From Thalassobellus sediminis (lineage in GTDB: Bacteria; Bacteroidota; Bacteroidia; Flavobacteriales; Flavobacteriaceae), in contig NZ_JBISCD010000040.1 of the NCBI RefSeq assembly GCF_044386045.1, forward strand, positions 1,364,001-1,428,000: 64,000 bases of DNA. Reading direction: 5' to 3'. Each line of letters opens with the position of its first letter. The first letter of the stretch is position 1. Positions 51,747-59,613 of the stretch are shown here, piece by piece. A program made the translations under genes and the position numbers. The notes under the pieces were generated by a model that saw only the letters and a program-made list of their open reading frames with translations, was not told where the DNA came from and made no database searches.

Positions 51747-52527
51747 ATTTTGTTTCTAAATGAATATGATCATCATGACGAACTGCTTGACATCCGTGAA
51801 AACGGATTTTAGCTTCATTAGCTAAACCTAAAGATTGTTTTAGATGAGGTTCAATAAATATTTTTTTAGTATCGGAATTAGAAAGTAACTGTTTGATTAA
51901 TTTTTTCGTCTTAAATTCATCAATAGTTAAATTATTAATTTTTCCGAAAGAAAAATATTTTGAAAAATCATATTGCCAATAGCCTTTTCTTTTACAATTA
52001 TTGGAAGTAAAATTCTTTTCAGAATTTGCATAAACACCATAGCCTGATATGGAAGGTTTTTTATCTGTCGATTTTTTGTTTTCATTTAAATACATAAAAC
52101 AGATATCTATTTTTTTACCATCATTATGACTTAAATGAGGTAGTAAAGGGAATTTATCTAAAAAAGGAAAATTGGCATCTAGATAGGTAATTGATATATC
52201 TGATTTAAATAATACATTCGCAGAATTTTCAAGTTCATTTTTTAAAGACGACTTAACGTAATGTCTAAATAGTAAAGGATATACTAAATTTCTAGGTTTC
52301 AGTTTTTTATTAAAAACTGGTAGAGGTTCTCTGCCAAAAACCTTCGCTAATGGTGGAATTATAAAAAGATTACTTGCTAAATAAATAATTGGAAAAATTA
52401 TTCGTTTCTTCTTTTTAAATTTTGATGAAAGAAATAACGCTATCACCCAAATGATTCCTCCAATTTGGGTGATAGCAGTTAAGAATATAATAATTATTAG
52501 ATGGCCAAAAAATTTAATAAACCTCAT
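51745..52527 (-). CDS. membrane-anchored protein with LAS-type zinc peptidase motifs
   Basis: A 260-residue protein not assignable to a named family by eye. It has two N-terminal hydrophobic segments (about residues 8-34 and 43-60). The soluble part holds motifs of the LAS (lysostaphin/D-Ala-D-Ala peptidase/sonic hedgehog) zinc fold: LSHNDGKKIDICF, with H134 and D141 in an SHxxGxxxD pattern, and the C-terminal RHDDHIHLE, with H254 and H256. These could be the three zinc ligands and the catalytic acid. A peptidoglycan amidase or carboxypeptidase of M15/M74 type is the natural guess, but no biochemical proof is available. It follows the M3 peptidase gene by 28 bp on the same strand. Confidence 0.55.
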   Translation of the reverse strand: MRFIKFFGHLIIIIFLTAITQIGGIIWVIALFLSSKFKKKKRIIFPIIYLASNLFIIPPLAKVFGREPLPVFNKKLKPRNLVYPLLFRHYVKSSLKNELENSANVLFKSDISITYLDANFPFLDKFPLLPHLSHNDGKKIDICFMYLNENKKSTDKKPSISGYGVYANSEKNFTSNNCKRKGYWQYDFSKYFSFGKINNLTIDEFKTKKLIKQLLSNSDTKKIFIEPHLKQSLGLANEAKIRFHGCQAVRHDDHIHLETK

Positions 52528-52555
52528 AAACCTCTAAACGCATAAACTCTTTGGT

Positions 52556-54592
52556 TTATTTCAATAACCCAGCGCGTCTCAACAACGCCTCAGGTTTTGG
52601 CTCTTGCCCTCTAAAACGTTTGTAAAGTGTCATTGGGTTTTCTGTACCGCCTTGAGAAAGTACGTTGTCTTTAAATTTAGTAGCTATCTCTTTATTAAAA
52701 ATACCAGCTTCTTTAAAATATTCAAACGCATCGGCATCTAAAACTTCGGCCCATTTGTAGCTGTAATATCCAGATGAATAACCACCTTGAAAAATATGAG
52801 AAAAGGCAGTACTCATACAGGTCTCTTTAGTTTCAGGATATAAAGATGTATTTTTAAAAGCTTCAGATTCAAAAGCTTTTACATTTGTTATTTTAGAAGG
52901 ATCTTCACTATGCCAACTCATATCTAAAAGTCCGAAACTTAACTGACGTAAGGTTTGCATCCCTTCATGGAAGGTTGATGATTCTTTTATTTTTTCAACC
53001 AATTCAATTGGAATGATTTCTCCTGTTTCGTAATGTTTAGCAAACAGCTCTAAAGCTTCTTTTTCAAAACACCAGTTTTCCATAACCTGACTAGGTAATT
53101 CTACAAAATCCCAAAATACGCTAGTTCCAGATAAACTAGGGTAGGTGGTGTTGGCTAACATACCGTGCAGTGCATGACCGAATTCATGAAACAAGGTGGT
53201 AACCTCATTAAAGGTTAAAAGCGACGGTTTGCTTTTTGTTGGTTTTGTAAAGTTGCAAACTATAGAAACATGAGGTCTGCTATTCTCACCATTAGTTATG
53301 TATTGTGGTTTGTAAGATGTCATCCACGCACCGTTTCGTTTTCCTGCTCTTGGGAAAAAATCGGCATAAAAAATAGATACTAAATCACCATTATTATTGG
53401 TTACTTTATAAGTAAGGACATCTTCATGATATTTGTCAATATCATTAATTTCTTCAAAGTTTAAATCGAATAATTTATTAGCAACAGTAAAAGCACCATC
53501 AATAACATTCTCTAATTTGAAATAAGGTTTTAGCAACTCGTCATCTAATCTAAATAATTTTTGTTTTAGCTTTTCAGAATAATAAGATCCGTCCCATTTT
53601 TCTAATCTATCAATATTATCTAATGCTTTAGCGAACTTCTCTAAATTTTTAAATTCAGCTTCCGCAGCTGGTTTTGCTTTTTCTAATAATTCGTTAGAAA
53701 AATTAAGAACGGTTTCTGGCGTTTCTGCCATACGTTCTTCTAAAACAAAATGGGCATGTGTTTTATAACCTAATAAATTGGCGCGCTCATGACGAAGCTT
53801 TACTATTTGTAAAACGTTTTCTTGATTATCTAAAGCATCTCCATTAAAAGCTTTACTTCCTGCTGCAAGTGTTATTTTTTTACGAAGTTCTCTGTTATCT
53901 GCGTAAGTAACAAACGGAATATAGCTTGGGTAATCTAAAGTAAATAACCAACCTGTTTTATCTTTGCTTTCAGCTAATTGTTTTGCAGCTTCTTTGGTGC
54001 CTTCTGGTAAACCCGATAAATCAGATTCATTGGTTATTAGCATTTCAAACTTATTAGTTTCTGCTAATACGTTTTCTCCAAATTTTAATTTTAACTGACT
54101 TAATTTTTTGTCAACTTCACGAAGTTTTTCTTTTTTGTCTTCAGGTAAATTAGCACCGTTTCGTGAAAAACCTTTATATTTTTTATCTAGTAATGTTTGT
54201 TGTTCGGTAGTTAGATCTAATTCATCTTTAGAATCATAAACCGCTTTTACACGTTTGAATAAATCGGCATTTAAAGTAATGTCGTTACTAAAATCTGATA
54301 ATAATGGTGAAACTTCTTGTGCTATTTTTTGAATAGTTTCATTGGTTTCAGCCGAATTCAAATTAAAGAAAATACTAGAAATTCTATCTAATTGTTCTCC
54401 CGAAAAGTCTAATGCTTCAATGGTGTTTTTAAATTTAGGTTCTTCTTCATTGTTAACAATAGCATCAATTTCTGCTTTAGCTTGTTTTATAGCATCTTTA
54501 AAAGTAGGAAGATAATCTTCGTTTTCAATTTTTGAGAACGGAGCCGTATGATACTTGGTATTAAATGGTGTTTTTAATGATTTCTTTATCAT
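52556..54592 (-). CDS. M3-family zinc metallopeptidase (oligopeptidase/dipeptidyl carboxypeptidase type)
   Basis: Large cytoplasmic peptidase of 678 residues that would cleave oligopeptides. The start at 54592 gives MIKKSLKTPF; a frame reaching 54634 adds 14 residues that resemble neither a signal peptide nor family sequence. The zinc motif is FHEFGHALHGM (HExxH), and the third ligand glutamate is expected in WDFVELPSQVMENW. C-terminal features include YSSGYYSYKWAEVLDADAFEYF and GGTENPMTLYKRFRG. The length is right for the family. It has no close neighbour upstream; a terminator lies between it and purE. Confidence 0.92.
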   Translation of the reverse strand: MIKKSLKTPFNTKYHTAPFSKIENEDYLPTFKDAIKQAKAEIDAIVNNEEEPKFKNTIEALDFSGEQLDRISSIFFNLNSAETNETIQKIAQEVSPLLSDFSNDITLNADLFKRVKAVYDSKDELDLTTEQQTLLDKKYKGFSRNGANLPEDKKEKLREVDKKLSQLKLKFGENVLAETNKFEMLITNESDLSGLPEGTKEAAKQLAESKDKTGWLFTLDYPSYIPFVTYADNRELRKKITLAAGSKAFNGDALDNQENVLQIVKLRHERANLLGYKTHAHFVLEERMAETPETVLNFSNELLEKAKPAAEAEFKNLEKFAKALDNIDRLEKWDGSYYSEKLKQKLFRLDDELLKPYFKLENVIDGAFTVANKLFDLNFEEINDIDKYHEDVLTYKVTNNNGDLVSIFYADFFPRAGKRNGAWMTSYKPQYITNGENSRPHVSIVCNFTKPTKSKPSLLTFNEVTTLFHEFGHALHGMLANTTYPSLSGTSVFWDFVELPSQVMENWCFEKEALELFAKHYETGEIIPIELVEKIKESSTFHEGMQTLRQLSFGLLDMSWHSEDPSKITNVKAFESEAFKNTSLYPETKETCMSTAFSHIFQGGYSSGYYSYKWAEVLDADAFEYFKEAGIFNKEIATKFKDNVLSQGGTENPMTLYKRFRGQEPKPEALLRRAGLLK

Positions 54593-54712
54593 TTTGTATG
54601 AAAATATGTTAAAAAAATAAAATTTACTATGCATACATAATAAATTTTTTATATATTTGAGTCAGAAAAATATTAAAGAGTGACTAACTCAATAGAATTT
54701 TTATTAATAGCT

Positions 54713-54743
54713 AAAAAGCCTCGAGTTTAATTTGAGGCTTTTT
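54713..54743. terminator. terminator after purE
   Basis: A 10-bp stem (54713-54722 with 54734-54743, AAAAAGCCTC with GAGGCTTTTT) has A and T flanks on both sides. It lies 4 bp beyond the purE stop and would end the purK-purE message. Confidence 0.82.
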
Positions 54744-54746
54744 TTA

Positions 54747-55226
54747 TTATAAATTTTGAGCTGATTCGTTTACTTTAATTTTCAGGCCTTCTTTGTAAGC
54801 TATAATTTTATCAAGCACACATTTATCAGAAGATCCAATAATTTGTGCTGCCAAAATTCCAGCATTTTTTGCGCCATTTAATGCTACTGTTGCAACAGGT
54901 ACACCACCAGGCATTTGAAGAATAGAAAGTACAGAATCCCATCCGTCAATAGAGTTACTGCTTTTTACAGGAACACCTATAACTGGTATAGGTGAGAGAG
55001 AAGCTATCATACCTGGTAAATGTGCAGCACCACCAGCACCAGCAATAACGACAGAGAAACCTCTAGTGTGTGCGTGTTTACCATAATCAAATAATTTTTC
55101 GGGAGTTCTGTGAGCTGAAACAATATCTACTTCAACTTCTATATCAAAACCTTTTAAAATATCGATGGCATCTTGCATAACTGGTAGGTCGCTTTTGCTC
55201 CCCATAATAACTCCAACTTTACTCAT
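54747..55226 (-). CDS. purE: N5-carboxyaminoimidazole ribonucleotide mutase
   Basis: PurE class I mutase of 159 residues. It moves the carboxylate from N5-CAIR to CAIR in purine synthesis. Motifs are GVIMGSKSDLPVMQDA, SAHRTPEKLF, VIAGAGGAAHLPGM and GVPVKSSNSIDGWDSVLSILQMPGGVPVATVA (in part), all typical. It lies two bases after purK, giving a purK-purE operon. A terminator follows. Confidence 0.96.
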   Translation of the reverse strand: MSKVGVIMGSKSDLPVMQDAIDILKGFDIEVEVDIVSAHRTPEKLFDYGKHAHTRGFSVVIAGAGGAAHLPGMIASLSPIPVIGVPVKSSNSIDGWDSVLSILQMPGGVPVATVALNGAKNAGILAAQIIGSSDKCVLDKIIAYKEGLKIKVNESAQNL

Positions 55227-55228
55227 AA

Positions 55229-56383
55229 TTATTTACTTATTACATTTATTGTTTTCTTTACTGCTTCGGCTATTTTTCTAGCTTCGGCTAAATCTTCATT
55301 TACTATTGTCACATGTCCCATTTTTCTAAAAGGACGTGTTTGTTTTTTACCATAAATATGTGGTGTTACGCCATCCATATTCATAATAGTTTCAATGTTT
55401 TCATAAACAACATCTCCCGTAAATCCTTCAGCTCCCACTAAATTTACCATAACGCCACCAACTTTACTATCGGTTCTTCCTAATGGTAAATCTAAAATAG
55501 CACGAATGTGTTGTTCAAATTGTGAGGTGTAACTAGCTTCAATGGTTTGGTGTCCCGAATTATGTGGTCTGGGAGCGACTTCGTTTATTAAAATTTCATC
55601 ATCCTGTGTTTGAAACATTTCAACAGCTAAAAGCCCAACATGATTATAGGCTTCAGATGTTTTTAAAGCAACTTCTTCTGCTTTTTTTGCAACTGTTTCA
55701 GAAATTCTAGCAGGACAAATAACATACTCTACTTGATTCGCTTCTGGGTGAAATTCCATTTCTACAACAGGGTAGGTTTTAACATCACCTGAAGCATTTC
55801 TTGCTACAATAACAGCTAGTTCGTTTTTAAACGGCACTAGGTTTTCTGCAATACATTCCACGTTAGGTAAGTCTTCTAAATCTTCAATTGTTTTTACAAT
55901 TTTAACGCCCGTACCGTCATACCCAAACTGAGCACATTTCCAAACAAAAGGCATGGTTAATCCACCGTGGTTTATAGCGTCTTTTATTTCAGATGTATAA
56001 GCAAATCTAGAAAATGGTGCCGTTGGTAAATTATTGTCAATATAAAATAACTTTTGAGTCGCTTTATTCTGAATTGTTCTCAACGTTTTAGAAGCTGGAT
56101 ATACTTTTACCCCTTCTTTTTCAAGAGCTTCTAAAGCATCAATATTAACGTTTTCAATTTCAATAGTTAAAACATCAACTTGTTTTCCAAAATTATAAAC
56201 CGCATCATAATCCATTAAATTGCCTAAGTGAAATTCATCACAAGCAATTTTACAAGGCGCTTCATTACTAGCTTCTAAAATACTTGTATAAATGTCAAAT
56301 TTTCTAGTATTATAAAGTAGCATTTTACCTAATTGACCGCCACCTAGAATGCCAAGTTTAAAATTTGAAGAGAAATAATTCAT
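55229..56383 (-). CDS. purK: 5-(carboxyamino)imidazole ribonucleotide synthase
   Basis: ATP-grasp enzyme of 384 residues that carboxylates AIR to N5-CAIR with ATP and bicarbonate. The N-terminal motif is LGILGGGQLGKMLLY. Next are FVWKCAQFGYDGTGV for the ATP loop, ELAVIVARN, and EVAPRPHNSGHQTIEASYTSQFEQHIRAI, shown here only in part. The length is normal. It leads the purK-purE operon; a minus-strand -7-like box TATTTTTG (56418-56425) lies 35 bp upstream of its ATG. Confidence 0.95.
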   Translation of the reverse strand: MNYFSSNFKLGILGGGQLGKMLLYNTRKFDIYTSILEASNEAPCKIACDEFHLGNLMDYDAVYNFGKQVDVLTIEIENVNIDALEALEKEGVKVYPASKTLRTIQNKATQKLFYIDNNLPTAPFSRFAYTSEIKDAINHGGLTMPFVWKCAQFGYDGTGVKIVKTIEDLEDLPNVECIAENLVPFKNELAVIVARNASGDVKTYPVVEMEFHPEANQVEYVICPARISETVAKKAEEVALKTSEAYNHVGLLAVEMFQTQDDEILINEVAPRPHNSGHQTIEASYTSQFEQHIRAILDLPLGRTDSKVGGVMVNLVGAEGFTGDVVYENIETIMNMDGVTPHIYGKKQTRPFRKMGHVTIVNEDLAEARKIAEAVKKTINVISK

Positions 56384-56417
56384 TGTTTATAATTACGAGA
56401 TATTGTTAATTGATATG

Positions 56418-56425
56418 CAAAAATA
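56418..56425 (-). promoter_or_regulatory. candidate -7 element for purK-purE
   Basis: TATTTTTG on the minus strand matches TAnnTTTG. The expected TTG is not found at 17-23 bp, so the call is partial. Confidence 0.4.
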
Positions 56426-56490
56426 CATTTAAATCTTAAATTACTTCTTAATTCGTAAATCAAAAAAGCGTAATTCCTTAATCTATTGAT

Positions 56491-56498
56491 TATCTTTG
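56491..56498 (+). promoter_or_regulatory. candidate -7 element of the HPRT-Adk gene
   Basis: TATCTTTG matches TAnnTTTG exactly. A TTG at 56496 that could begin the open frame is inside this box and cannot be on the message, which argues for the GTG at 56520 as start. The -33 element is not clear. Confidence 0.5.
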
Positions 56499-56519
56499 CC
56501 TCTTCAAAAAATAATTACG

Positions 56520-57629
56520 GTGATAAAGCTACATGACAAATATTTTAAACCATTTATTTCTGCACAAGAGATAGATAGTGCGTTGTCTAAAATGGCAGAG
56601 GAGATAGCAAATGATATAGGCGACGAAATTCCTGTGTTTATTGGTATTTTAAACGGATCGTTTATGGTAGTAAGCGATTTTGTTAAAAAGTACCCAAAAC
56701 CATGTGAAGTTACTTTTATAAAATTGGCTTCTTATGAAGGTGTTAAATCTACCGAGGATATTCAACGTTTAATTGGACTTACTCAAGATTTATCAGGGCG
56801 TACCGTTGTTATTTTAGAAGATATTATAGATACGGGAAATACACTGGCAGAAGTACACAGGATTTTTAAAAATGAACATGTAAAATCTTTAAAAATTGCC
56901 ACGCTGTTTTATAAACCCGAAGCATATAAAAAAGACTTTAAATTACATTATGTTGGTATAGAAATTCCTAATAAATTTATAGTAGGTTACGGCTTAGACT
57001 ATGATGGATTGGGGAGAGATATTCCAGAAGTTTATCAAATAAAAGAAACAAAACACATGACAAATTTAGTGCTATTTGGCCCTCCAGGAGCAGGGAAAGG
57101 AACACAAGCAGAATTCTTAAAAGAAAAATACAATTTAGTACACATTTCTACAGGCGATGTTTTTAGATTCAATATTAAAAACGAAACAGCTTTAGGTATG
57201 TTAGCTAAATCTTATATAGATAAAGGCGAATTGGTTCCAGACCAAGTAACTATTGATATGTTAAATGCTGAGGTAGAAAAAAATGCCGATGCTAATGGTT
57301 TTATTTTTGATGGATTTCCTCGTACAAATGCACAAGCTGATGCTTTAAGCGAATTAATGGATAGCAAAGATTCGCAAATAAATGCGATGATTGCTTTAGA
57401 AGTAGACGATGAAATTTTAGTTGAGCGTTTACTTGGTAGAGGTAAAACTAGTGGAAGAGCAGATGATGCTGATGAATCTATTATTAGAAATAGAATTACA
57501 GAATATTATAATAAAACAGCTATTTTAAAAGATTACTACTCGGCTCAAAATAAATACTATGGTGTTGATGGAGTTGGTAGTATTGAAGACATTACACAAC
57601 GTATCAGTAGTGTAATTGATACATTATAA
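56520..57629 (+). CDS. fused hypoxanthine phosphoribosyltransferase-adenylate kinase
   Basis: A 369-residue fusion of two nucleotide enzymes. Residues 1-179 are a full-size purine phosphoribosyltransferase of the HPRT type, with ILNGSFMVVSDFVKK and the PRPP loop VILEDIIDTGNTL. Residues 180-369 are a complete short adenylate kinase: FGPPGAGKGTQAEFLK (P-loop), HISTGDVFRF, DGFPRTNAQADAL and LLGRGKTSGRADDA. The GTG at 56520 gives the HPRT-like start MIKLHDKYF. An internal ATG at 57057 begins a normal 190-residue kinase with no linker, so a separate Adk may also be made. Linking AMP recycling and purine salvage is logical. The gene is divergent from purK. Confidence 0.9.
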   Translation: MIKLHDKYFKPFISAQEIDSALSKMAEEIANDIGDEIPVFIGILNGSFMVVSDFVKKYPKPCEVTFIKLASYEGVKSTEDIQRLIGLTQDLSGRTVVILEDIIDTGNTLAEVHRIFKNEHVKSLKIATLFYKPEAYKKDFKLHYVGIEIPNKFIVGYGLDYDGLGRDIPEVYQIKETKHMTNLVLFGPPGAGKGTQAEFLKEKYNLVHISTGDVFRFNIKNETALGMLAKSYIDKGELVPDQVTIDMLNAEVEKNADANGFIFDGFPRTNAQADALSELMDSKDSQINAMIALEVDDEILVERLLGRGKTSGRADDADESIIRNRITEYYNKTAILKDYYSAQNKYYGVDGVGSIEDITQRISSVIDTL

Positions 57630-57631
57630 GG

Positions 57632-57648
57632 TTTTTGCGAAAGCACAA
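57632..57648. repeat. degenerate repeat copy after the HPRT-Adk gene
   Basis: TTTTTGCGAAAGCACAA matches the 17-base repeat at 13 positions. Together with the exact inverse copy at 57724-57740 it flanks a 109-bp segment that contains a hairpin. Confidence 0.4.
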
Positions 57649-57660
57649 ATCTCAAGAATT

Positions 57661-57695
57661 AGAAACTATATCTCAAATTAAAAGATATAGTTTCT
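57661..57695 (+). terminator. hairpin after the HPRT-Adk gene
   Basis: A 13-bp perfect stem (57661-57673 with 57683-57695) with a 9-base loop lies 32 bp past the stop. The following T run is weak (AGTTTTA), so it may be a terminator or an mRNA 3'-end stabiliser. Confidence 0.6.
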
Positions 57696-57723
57696 AGTTT
57701 TATAGAACTATATATTATAAATG

Positions 57724-57740
57724 TTTCGCTTTCGCGGAAA
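57724..57740. repeat. exact inverse copy of the dispersed 17-base repeat
   Basis: TTTCGCTTTCGCGGAAA is the exact reverse complement of 12605-12621. It lies in the HPRT-Adk/obg gap, 61 bp before the obg start. Confidence 0.7.
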
Positions 57741-57801
57741 AAATAAAAAGTAAGAGTCATAAAACTTTTAACTTTTTAACTCATAACTTTTAACTTGAAT
57801 C

Positions 57802-58800
57802 ATGACTGAAGGCAATTTTGTAGATTACGTAAAAATGTATGTAAGCTCTGGTAAAGGAGGGCAAGGATCTGCGCATTTACATCGCGAAAAATATATTACA
57901 AAAGGTGGACCCGATGGTGGTGATGGTGGTCGTGGAGGACATGTTATTCTTAAAGGGAATTCAAACCTTTGGACACTACTTCATTTAAAGTTTAAAAAAC
58001 ACATTAGAGCAGGTCATGGTGGTAGTGGTAGTAAAAGTAGAAGTTTTGGTGCCGATGGTGAAGATATGTATGTTGATGTGCCGTTAGGAACCGTGGTTCG
58101 AGATACAGAAACCAATGAGATTATTTTTGAAATTACAGATGATGGTGAAGAAAAAATTATAGCTCAAGGTGGAAAAGGCGGATTAGGAAACTGGCATTTT
58201 AGATCGTCTACCAACCAAACACCACGTTATGCACAACCTGGTATGCCGTTAGAAGAACGGCATATTACTTTAGAATTAAAAGTACTTGCCGATGTTGGTT
58301 TAGTTGGTTTCCCTAATGCAGGAAAGTCTACACTTTTATCGGTTGTAACATCTGCAAAACCAAAAATTGCCGATTATGAGTTTACAACTCTAAAGCCTAA
58401 TTTAGGTATTGTTGAGTATCGCGATTTTCAAACCTTTGTAATGGCAGATATTCCTGGAATTATTGAAGGAGCTGCCGAAGGAAAAGGATTGGGACATTAT
58501 TTTTTACGTCATATTGAACGTAACTCAATCTTACTGTTTTTAATTCCTGCTGATGCCGAAGATGTTAAAAAACAATACGATATTCTATTAGATGAACTTC
58601 GTCGTTACAACCCAGAAATGCTAGATAAAGAACGTATTATAGCTATTTCTAAATCTGATATGTTAGATGATGAGTTAAAAGCAGAACTTAAAGTAGAGCT
58701 TGATAACGAATTACCTATTCCGTATTTATTTATTTCGTCTGTTGCCCAACAAGGAATTACAGAACTTAAAGACAAGTTATGGAAAATGTTGAATAATTAG
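57802..58800 (+). CDS. obg: GTPase Obg/CgtA
   Basis: Essential 332-residue GTPase connected with large-subunit ribosome assembly. The N-terminal glycine-rich Obg fold (about 1-160) has DYVKMYVSSGKGGQGSAHL, GGDGGRGGHV and QGGKGGLGNWHFRSSTNQTP. The G domain follows with GFPNAGKSTL (G1), the TTLKPNLG switch, DIPGIIEGA (G3), and SKSD (G4). A C-terminal extension domain is lacking, as usual in Bacteroidota. Direct repeats of ACTTTTAACT-like sequence precede the ATG. Confidence 0.96.
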   Translation: MTEGNFVDYVKMYVSSGKGGQGSAHLHREKYITKGGPDGGDGGRGGHVILKGNSNLWTLLHLKFKKHIRAGHGGSGSKSRSFGADGEDMYVDVPLGTVVRDTETNEIIFEITDDGEEKIIAQGGKGGLGNWHFRSSTNQTPRYAQPGMPLEERHITLELKVLADVGLVGFPNAGKSTLLSVVTSAKPKIADYEFTTLKPNLGIVEYRDFQTFVMADIPGIIEGAAEGKGLGHYFLRHIERNSILLFLIPADAEDVKKQYDILLDELRRYNPEMLDKERIIAISKSDMLDDELKAELKVELDNELPIPYLFISSVAQQGITELKDKLWKMLNN

Positions 58801-59075
58801 GGCGTTACCTTTATCCTGAATTAATTTCAGGAACAGGTCGGACTTTCCAATATATCTTTTGTTTTTTTGTGATTCCTGCTCAGATAGGTATCTATTAGTG
58901 GAGTAAATGTATATTTTAAATTCGGTAATACTTAAAAAAACAAAAGGATGCCTAATCAAATGCGAAGCATTCACGGTTTTACATTTATTGAAATAAAATC
59001 AAAGAGTAATACCTAATGCAATTCTAGCGTAGACTTATATTCTTGGAATAATTTTTGATTAATTTTATAAAAAAA

Positions 59076-59603
59076 ATGAATATGAAATTTATTAAAAAAA
59101 TCGCCTTGCTTCTGTTAGTAGCTTCTTGCGCTCCAATTTATGTGAACTACGATTATGAAAAGGGGACAGACTTTACCAAGTATAAAACCTATAATTATTA
59201 TAGTGATATGAAAACGGGTTTAAGCGAATTAGATACCAAACGTCTTTTAGATGCTTTAGACCTTAAAATGAAAGAGAAAGGCTTTGCGTTATCTGATGTG
59301 CCAGATTTTTTTATTGATATAAAAAGTAGTGAATTTCAAGCTTCTCAACGACAAACCGTAGGTGTTGGAGTAGGAGGCGGTGGCGGAAACATGGGTGGCG
59401 GAATCTCTATTGGTTTACCTATTGGTCAGGCTAATGTAAATCGTGAAATTACTATCGATTTTGTAGACGAGAATAAGAAACAATTATTTTGGCAGGCAGT
59501 AAGCGAATCAAATTTTAATCCTAGAGCTACACCCGAAAAAAAAGAAGCTCGTTTAAATGCTATTGTCGAAAAAGTATTGGTGCAGTATCCGCCTAAAAGG
59601 TAG
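59076..59603 (+). CDS. DUF4136 lipoprotein
   Basis: A 175-residue lipoprotein. The signal peptide ends LLVASC, with the cysteine at about residue 18 counted from 59076; start codons at 59055 and 59082 are alternatives. The DUF4136 domain follows (YDYEKGTDFTKYKTYNYYSD, in part) and includes a glycine-rich segment, then DFVDENKKQLFWQAVSESNF. Family function unknown; probably envelope-located. It sits between obg and the convergent M64 peptidase gene with a 254-bp upstream gap where I see no promoter. Confidence 0.8.
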   Translation: MNMKFIKKIALLLLVASCAPIYVNYDYEKGTDFTKYKTYNYYSDMKTGLSELDTKRLLDALDLKMKEKGFALSDVPDFFIDIKSSEFQASQRQTVGVGVGGGGGNMGGGISIGLPIGQANVNREITIDFVDENKKQLFWQAVSESNFNPRATPEKKEARLNAIVEKVLVQYPPKR

Positions 59604-59613
59604 ATTAGATTTA

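Noticed and set aside
56496..56519. TTG at 56496 as the start of the HPRT-Adk gene
   Set aside because: The codon lies inside the TATCTTTG promoter box and the extra eight residues do not match HPRT N-termini; GTG 56520 fits better.
57760..57797. Repeats of ACTTTTAACT before obg
   Set aside because: They are low-complexity AT-rich copies of a kind common in intergenic DNA of such genomes, with no symmetry or promoter match.
58801..59054. A small antisense frame and a short CCTGAA/TTCAGG repeat in the obg-DUF4136 gap
   Set aside because: The frame is short, has no homology that I recognise and no promoter; the 6-bp arms are too weak to call a terminator.
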